In this document: positions 44,185 through 49,617 of the stretch, in pieces
How the letters are laid out: the number at the start of each line of letters is the position of its first letter
Position numbering within the stretch: the first letter of the stretch is position 1
Origin: JAAZMA01 sp036720245
GTDB lineage: Bacteria > Bacillota > Clostridia > Tissierellales > Tepidimicrobiaceae
Length of the DNA: 49,617 nt
NCBI GenBank assembly: GCA_036720245.1
Contig: DAIMNI010000010.1
Span: forward strand, 1 to 49,617
Direction of reading: 5' to 3'
Translations under genes and position numbers: made by a program
Notes under the pieces: model-generated
Database searches by the model: none
The model's input: the letters and a program-made list of their open reading frames with translations, nothing else
Told to the model about the DNA's origin: nothing

Positions 44185-44206
44185 ATATTTGACGTATGTC
44201 AAATAT
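44185..44206 (+). promoter_or_regulatory. Crp/Fnr-like operator dyad
   Basis: The perfect nine-base arms ATATTTGAC and GTCAAATAT flank GTAT. The core TTGAC-N4-GTCAA is a variant of the Fnr/Crp TTGAT-N4-ATCAA form. It is centred about 33 bases upstream of the -10 box (TATAAT, 44229-44234), close to where a class II activator would sit. The regulator is not in the window. Confidence 0.55.
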
Positions 44207-44257
44207 TTATGTATATTAAGTGTTAAAATATAATTATAAAATCTATGGAGGGATATT

Positions 44258-44731
44258 ATGGCGAATAAATCTTATACAGATACAATTAATGAAATTGTAA
44301 GTACACATCATAAATATTTACAAAGTGAAATGCCAGGGATAGCTAAATTAAGCTCTACTATATTAAGGGTTCATGGCAGGGAACATAAAGAGTTAAGAGA
44401 TGTTCATAGACTTTTTAATAATACTAAGACAGTTTTAGAACAAATTTTAATCATAAAAGAAGTGGATATATTTCCCTATATTAAAATGTATGAAAGAAAA
44501 CCGTCTAAGGAATTATTAGAAGAAATAATACCTAATTTAAGAGAATTAGATAAGGATTATATGGAAATAGAGGATAATCTAAAAGAGTTAAGAGAAATAA
44601 CAAATGACTATACCCCACCAGATGATGGCTGTGAGACTTATGATAAGACTTTTGAGAAATTGGAGGAATTTGATAAAATTGTATTGGAAAACATTAAAGT
44701 GGAAAGAGATTTGTTTTCTGGATTGAGATAG
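44258..44731 (+). CDS. hemerythrin-like (RIC/YtfE-type) protein with degenerate diiron site
   Basis: A 157-residue four-helix protein with the HHE/RIC pattern: HHKYLQSEMPGIAKL (H17, H18), RVHGREHKEL (H39, H43), then IIKEVDIFPYI and LENIKVERDLF. RIC proteins (YtfE, ScdA) help repair iron-sulfur clusters damaged by oxygen or NO. The first two helix ligands are present, but by eye the histidine and glutamate of the third helix (HxxxEE..FP) and those of the last helix are replaced, so full diiron binding is doubtful. The start ATG follows GGAGGG. A Crp/Fnr-like dyad lies about 52 bases upstream, which fits a redox-stress role. Confidence 0.72.
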   Translation: MANKSYTDTINEIVSTHHKYLQSEMPGIAKLSSTILRVHGREHKELRDVHRLFNNTKTVLEQILIIKEVDIFPYIKMYERKPSKELLEEIIPNLRELDKDYMEIEDNLKELREITNDYTPPDDGCETYDKTFEKLEEFDKIVLENIKVERDLFSGLR

Positions 44732-44737
44732 GACAGG

Positions 44738-44760
44738 GGGGACAATTCCTATCTGTCCCC
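44738..44760. other. hairpin across two convergent gene ends
   Basis: GGGGACA (44738-44744) and TGTCCCC (44754-44760) form a seven-base stem; an alternative pairing uses GATAGG and CCTATC. It spans the end of the hemerythrin-like gene and the last codons of the glucan synthase gene. No U run follows, so it may be a weak terminator or a RNA-stability element. Confidence 0.4.
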
Positions 44761-47700
44761 GATGTTTACCACCACAAAATGTTCCACCCCATCATCTATT
44801 AAATCAATATATCCTTCCTCTCGGATTACCCCATCCAATAATATTCTCCCTAGCCCCTTATTAAAATTATTTACTTCTATATTATAATTAGTGGAATCAT
44901 ATCTATATCTAATACTGTACTTTTCCCAATCTTTAGGTATACATGGATTTATATATAATTTGTTTTTTTCTATTTTAAATCCTAATATATTTTCTAAACC
45001 TACTTTATACATCCAACCAGAGGAACCTGTATACCAAGTCCAGCCCCCTCTACCTAAATGTTGGGGATTAGTATATACATCGGCGGCCATTACATAAGGT
45101 TCTACTTTATATTTGGCACATTCTATTAAGGATTTGCTATGGTTTATAGGATTTATCATCTTAAATAATTCATAGGCCTTATCTTCTTCTCCTAATAAGG
45201 CAAAGGCTTGAATTACCCATATAGCTGCATGGGTGTATTGGCCTCCGTTTTCCCTCACTCCCGCTACATAGGATTTAATATATCCTGGGTCTAGATCTGT
45301 ATTTTCAAAAGGAGGGGTTAATAATGCTATTATGCCTTCCTCATTATTTATTAAATACTTTTCTACAGAATTTAGGGCAGTTCTTACTCTTTCAATATCT
45401 CCTGCACCAGAAATAATAGCCCAAGACTGTGATATAGAATCTATAATACATTCAGTATTTTCCTTTGAGCCAATGGGAGTGTCATTATCAAAAAATGCCC
45501 TTTTGTACCATTCTCCATCCCAAGCATTTTTTTCAATTGCAGTTTTTAGGTTTAATATAATCCTCTTATATTTTTCTATTCTTTCAATATCCCCCTTACT
45601 TTCACATATAGGAATGAAAGATTTTAAAACTGTAATTATAAACCAAGCTAACCATACAGACTCCCCACGGCCTTTATAGCCAATTTTGTTCATTCCATCA
45701 TTCCAATCCCCTCCACCCATCAAAGGCAATCCTCTTTCTCCAAAATTGAGGGATTTTTCAATGGCCCTAATACAATGTTCATATACTGTGCCTATGCTCT
45801 TAGATATAGAAGGTACCTCATATCTTTCTTTTTCATCTTCCCTTAAAATGGGACTTTCTATAAAGGGGATTTCTTCCTTTAATATACTTTCATCTCCTGT
45901 TTTTAAAATATATTCTGCTACACCTAATGGTAGCCACAATAAATCATCAGTATATTTACTTCTAATCCCCTTATGAACTTCTGAATCTGGTATAGGATGC
46001 CACCAATGCTGTACATCTCCCTCTTCATATTGATGTCTACAGTTTTCAATTATTTGCCTTCTACATTCACTAGGTATATGATATAGAACATTCATAGTAT
46101 CCTGCATCTGATCCCTTGCTCCAAAGGCGCCACCTACTTGATAAAAACCTGTCCTTCCCCAAATCCTACATACAATAGTTTGATATATTAGCCAATTATT
46201 CATTAAATAATTCATACTATTGTCTGGAGTATTTATTTCTATAATGCTAAGTTTTTCCCTCCAAAATTCTTTTATTTCTTCTAAGGATTTTTTAACTGTT
46301 TCAATATTCCTATATTTATTGATTAATTTATGGCCGATTTCCACATTTTCATTTTCTCCTAATAAAAATACCAATTCTTTTTCCTCATTGGGCTTAAAAT
46401 TCAATTCGATTTCTATTGCCCCACATGGGTTTAGGCCAAAACCTGTGCTACAAAAAAGTCTTTCTCTTTTTAAAGCCCCTGGCATTTTATAATTTGGCAT
46501 CCTTCCTATAAATTCTAATCTATCTCCAGTATAGGATTTGATTTCTTCTGAAGTACCCATAAATATAGTGCTATTTTTAAATTCAATATTGGTGGAGTTT
46601 TTAATTTTAAATATTCCCTCACTTATTTCACTTTCCAATAATTTTTCCGTCTCCTGATCTATTACTCCCAAAACTGGCCTAATATAATAAAATAGGCTAA
46701 TTTTTCTTTCCATATTTGTATTATTTTTTAATTTAATTAAGTTTATTTTAATGCTATCTCCTTTAGGTACAAATATTGTCAATTCCTGCTGTATTCCATA
46801 ACTATTGTGTTCAAAAGAAGTAAACCCTAGTCCATGGGTAATTATATATTCTCCACTATCCCTAATGGGTTTAGGAGTAATGCTAAATACTTCACCTGTA
46901 TTATTATCTCTTAAATAAATTATTTCTCCTGGATTCTCCATTATTAAATCATTATACCAAGGAGTTAATTTATTTTCCCTACTATTTTTAGACCAAGTAA
47001 AGCCAGTGCCCATTTCAGTAATAATAAATCCAAAATTCTCATTGGCTATTACATTAGTCCAAGGCATTGGAGTATTAATATCTTTACTTAATTTTATAAT
47101 ATATTCTCTCCCATCCTGACTAAAACCTCCATAACCATTGAAATAATCCAATTTCAATATTTTGTTTTCCACTTCATAATAGGTCTTTTCCCCACTAAAT
47201 TCCATTAAAGGTATTAAAACTTCTCTAGGTTTGTCTACAATAAATCCTTTTTCCCCATTTACTATTAAATCTGCCCATTTATAAAATAATGCTATATCTT
47301 CTCTTTCCATGGCATTTTTATTTTTTAAAAATATTCCCCCTACATCTATTCCCTTTTCATAGATAATTTCTCTAATATTTTTAAATAGAGGTTGATGATA
47401 GGTAGATTTTTCTTCATTTAATATAATTAAATCTACTTTTATTCCCTTATACAACCAATATTCATAGGCATCTAGAAACTTTTCTATATTCTCTAATCCT
47501 TCCAGTGTTTTTATAGTGATTAGCACCATAGGATTATCCCCAGAAATACCATAGGCCCATAGACCTTCTTTTCCCTTAATATTAGCTTTTAATATATATT
47601 TATATTTAGCCTTAAAATTAGATTGTAAATAAAATAAATAGGGAAGTAATTCTTCTGCAAATCCTATGTTTTTCTGATTTAGTTTTAAAAAATCTATTTC

Positions 47701-49617
47701 AACTTGGGATTTAATATTGGACAAATCCCTAGCCATTATAATATTTTCTTTGATACTGTATTTATTTAATATATCTATTGCCTCTTCCCTAGTATAAGCT
47801 AGGGCTGTTATATAGTATATATTTACTTTTTCTTTAGGTTTAATTCTTATTTTTTTCCCAATGCTCATAATAGGGTCTAATACCACACCAGTAGTATTAC
47901 TTAAACCTTTTATTACTCCACTTGGATTTTTTAGGGAGTTCCCCCTACCAATAAATTTATTTCTATCAGTTTCGTATTGAAATTTTTCCTGTTCTTCTTC
48001 AAATACCCTAATACCATGTAAAATCCACGAGTCCCTTAATTCCTCTGTTCTCTTTCTTCTATAGGCTAGTAGCCCTTCCATATCTTCTAAAGTTTCAGTT
48101 TTTATAAATAAATTATTAAAAGCAGGATGAGACATATCAGAGTTAAGACTTTCCCCCAATATTTCAAAATAAGATATGGTCTCTAATAATCTTTCTTCTT
48201 CCCCATTATTAATTAAAGTTATTTTTCTAATCTCCCCTAATTCCTCTGGCAATAAAAACACTTCCATTTTAGTTTCCATATCCCCATCTTTCCGATGAAA
48301 ATTAGCACTATAAGGGGAAAATTCTACATTATAATAATCGAGCTCACTATATAATGGGGCAAATCCCGATGACCAAATCTTATTGTCCTTTAAATCCTTA
48401 ATATAAATAAATTGCCCATAGGGAGTAGAGAGAAAATCACTTCTCCATCTATTGATAAACACATTTCCCTCTTTAGAAAAACCTTCTCCTCTATTGTTTA
48501 TCATTAGGGAATAAGTACTAGAAGATAATATATGACATTTAATATTTTCTAAATCTGATTTTACATATACTCTATTTTTATAAGGCCTCTTCTTTATTTT
48601 TATAACCTTTTTCTCTTTCAAGTTTTCCTTTTCCTTTGAAATTATAGGCCTTAAAGGTACTTTTTCCTGTAATAATAATTCTCCACATTTCATTTGAGGG
48701 TCCCTATGAAATCTATTTACCATGATATCCTTATTTAATAAATTATTTATAGAAATGAGGATCATGCCTTGATGATGGCTCATATATGATTTGACTATAC
48801 CTTTGTCTAAATGTTCTGGCAATCTAAATAAAGTATAATCCACCGCTTCATAATAACCATATTTTCCCCTTATACCTTCAGATTCTAACGCTTTAATATT
48901 TTTTAAAGCCCCTAGATAATCTAATTTTAGTGCAAGAAAACTACTATAAGGTGATATTACTAATTCCTCCTTTAAACCCCGTTTAAAGCCTAGTGAAGGT
49001 ATGCCAAAAGCCTTATATTGATAATTTAACTGTCTATCAAAGGCAAAGAAACCAGATTCCGAAATTCCCCAAGGTACCTTATGGCTATTGCCATAACTTT
49101 TTTGAACTTTAATACTAGTTTTATTACTTTCATCTATTAGGCTATTTTTATAATCCCTTAATATTAGAGAGGACATTAAATATTCAAACATAGTTCCCGA
49201 CCAAGAAGCTAGTGCCAAATATCCTTTTTCTTTTATTAGAGACTTTCCTAAATAATTCCAATGATTAATTGGTACCTCTCCCCTAGATATGGCTATATAG
49301 GATGTAGTTCGAGCTTCAGAGGCTAATAAATCATAATAGGATTTTAGTACATTCCCCTCATCTACATTGTAACCAATATAAAACAAATTCCTTTTTCCAT
49401 CATATAAGGGACTAAATTTTGTATTATTTATTAAATTTTCAATTCGTCCAATTAATTCACTTATTTTATCCTCTAGAGGTGGGATTTTTCCCTGATATTC
49501 CTTTAATCCTTCCTTCAATATTATTAAAAACGCCAAAAGGTTTCCAGAATCTACTGTGGAAACAAAAATAGGCTTTAAAGGCTTTAAATTTTCTGTATTA
49601 TACCAATTGTATAAATG
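44749..49617 (-). CDS. cyclic beta-1,2-glucan synthase-like protein, C-terminal part (runs off the right edge)
   Basis: The open frame extends to the right edge of the window; its 5' end is missing. The last 81 bases encode HLYNWYNTENLKPLKPIFVS followed by TVDSGNL, the NdvB-type glycoamylase-like domain start. That domain continues with ALASWSGTMFEY and SYMSHHQGMILISINNLL. Two GH94-type beta-sandwich regions and a GH94 catalytic domain follow; GGGDWNDGM with the catalytic aspartate lies at 45691-45717. A TTG at 49536 could be mistaken for a start but lies in the middle of this domain. The visible part is about 1622 residues; full NdvB proteins are about 2800 and carry a GT84 domain. A beta-1,2-oligoglucan phosphorylase is a less likely alternative. 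Confidence 0.85.
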   Translation of the reverse strand, partial: HLYNWYNTENLKPLKPIFVSTVDSGNLLAFLIILKEGLKEYQGKIPPLEDKISELIGRIENLINNTKFSPLYDGKRNLFYIGYNVDEGNVLKSYYDLLASEARTTSYIAISRGEVPINHWNYLGKSLIKEKGYLALASWSGTMFEYLMSSLILRDYKNSLIDESNKTSIKVQKSYGNSHKVPWGISESGFFAFDRQLNYQYKAFGIPSLGFKRGLKEELVISPYSSFLALKLDYLGALKNIKALESEGIRGKYGYYEAVDYTLFRLPEHLDKGIVKSYMSHHQGMILISINNLLNKDIMVNRFHRDPQMKCGELLLQEKVPLRPIISKEKENLKEKKVIKIKKRPYKNRVYVKSDLENIKCHILSSSTYSLMINNRGEGFSKEGNVFINRWRSDFLSTPYGQFIYIKDLKDNKIWSSGFAPLYSELDYYNVEFSPYSANFHRKDGDMETKMEVFLLPEELGEIRKITLINNGEEERLLETISYFEILGESLNSDMSHPAFNNLFIKTETLEDMEGLLAYRRKRTEELRDSWILHGIRVFEEEQEKFQYETDRNKFIGRGNSLKNPSGVIKGLSNTTGVVLDPIMSIGKKIRIKPKEKVNIYYITALAYTREEAIDILNKYSIKENIIMARDLSNIKSQVEIDFLKLNQKNIGFAEELLPYLFYLQSNFKAKYKYILKANIKGKEGLWAYGISGDNPMVLITIKTLEGLENIEKFLDAYEYWLYKGIKVDLIILNEEKSTYHQPLFKNIREIIYEKGIDVGGIFLKNKNAMEREDIALFYKWADLIVNGEKGFIVDKPREVLIPLMEFSGEKTYYEVENKILKLDYFNGYGGFSQDGREYIIKLSKDINTPMPWTNVIANENFGFIITEMGTGFTWSKNSRENKLTPWYNDLIMENPGEIIYLRDNNTGEVFSITPKPIRDSGEYIITHGLGFTSFEHNSYGIQQELTIFVPKGDSIKINLIKLKNNTNMERKISLFYYIRPVLGVIDQETEKLLESEISEGIFKIKNSTNIEFKNSTIFMGTSEEIKSYTGDRLEFIGRMPNYKMPGALKRERLFCSTGFGLNPCGAIEIELNFKPNEEKELVFLLGENENVEIGHKLINKYRNIETVKKSLEEIKEFWREKLSIIEINTPDNSMNYLMNNWLIYQTIVCRIWGRTGFYQVGGAFGARDQMQDTMNVLYHIPSECRRQIIENCRHQYEEGDVQHWWHPIPDSEVHKGIRSKYTDDLLWLPLGVAEYILKTGDESILKEEIPFIESPILREDEKERYEVPSISKSIGTVYEHCIRAIEKSLNFGERGLPLMGGGDWNDGMNKIGYKGRGESVWLAWFIITVLKSFIPICESKGDIERIEKYKRIILNLKTAIEKNAWDGEWYKRAFFDNDTPIGSKENTECIIDSISQSWAIISGAGDIERVRTALNSVEKYLINNEEGIIALLTPPFENTDLDPGYIKSYVAGVRENGGQYTHAAIWVIQAFALLGEEDKAYELFKMINPINHSKSLIECAKYKVEPYVMAADVYTNPQHLGRGGWTWYTGSSGWMYKVGLENILGFKIEKNKLYINPCIPKDWEKYSIRYRYDSTNYNIEVNNFNKGLGRILLDGVIREEGYIDLIDDGVEHFVVVNIGDR

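Noticed and set aside
49534..49536. TTG as a start of the glucan synthase-like gene
   Set aside because: The frame continues upstream to the window edge and encodes a conserved NdvB motif there, so this codon is internal.

Overview
The window is AT-rich (roughly 30% G+C by eye), tightly packed, uses strong GGAGG ribosome sites with frequent TTG and GTG starts, and carries Gram-positive style genes (DegS/DegU, PspC, hut genes, a BmrCD-like exporter, NfnAB). This suggests an anaerobic, amino-acid-fermenting Firmicute of the Clostridia/Tissierellia type. That placement is inference from gene content, not from a marker gene.

Layout from left to right. At 1-310, two tandem consensus promoters point off the left edge and look like the promoter region and leader of an rRNA operon. 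They lie beside a LysR regulator on the plus strand. At 1347-3657 is a minus-strand cheW-degS-degU operon. At 3730-5051 is a GDT1/UPF0016 manganese exporter with its promoter, a yybP-ykoY manganese riboswitch and an overlapping terminator. At 5019-9839 is a histidine degradation unit (hutH, ftcD, hutI) preceded by a LacI-family regulator; urocanase is not in the window. At 9904-16712 are a very large signalling protein (degenerate kinase, ATPase, TPR, GAF, GGDEF, GAF), a MarR regulator and a diacylglycerol-kinase-like lipid kinase. Divergent from these is a heterodimeric ABC exporter (16958-20731) with a 23-bp palindrome in its leader, a plausible MarR operator. A PHP phosphoesterase follows, and then a roughly 209-nt RNA gene with consensus promoter and terminator that is most likely 6S RNA.

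From 21909 to 31558 the genes are mostly housekeeping: an FtsH-type protease, two small unknown genes, an RluA-type pseudouridine synthase, NAD kinase, a REP/MITE-like repeat, oligoendopeptidase F, and a PBP-RodA/FtsW-FHA cell-wall operon. PspC and an atypical prenyl-chain synthase follow on the plus strand.

The least explained region is 32823-40040, a self-contained transcription unit with its own promoter and a perfect palindromic terminator. It encodes a 1607-residue fusion protein (HD phosphohydrolase, long helical middle, complete NadD-like nucleotidyltransferase, unassigned domain, phosphoribosyltransferase-like domain), a lactate/malate-dehydrogenase-like protein and a flavodoxin-like oxidoreductase. 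The shared NAD/nucleotide/redox theme suggests an undescribed pathway for making, repairing or recycling a nucleotide cofactor.

The right end holds a MATE exporter, the electron-bifurcating transhydrogenase pair nfnAB, a hemerythrin-like (RIC-type) protein with a degenerate metal site and a Crp/Fnr-like dyad upstream, and the C-terminal part of a cyclic beta-1,2-glucan synthase-like protein that runs off the right edge.
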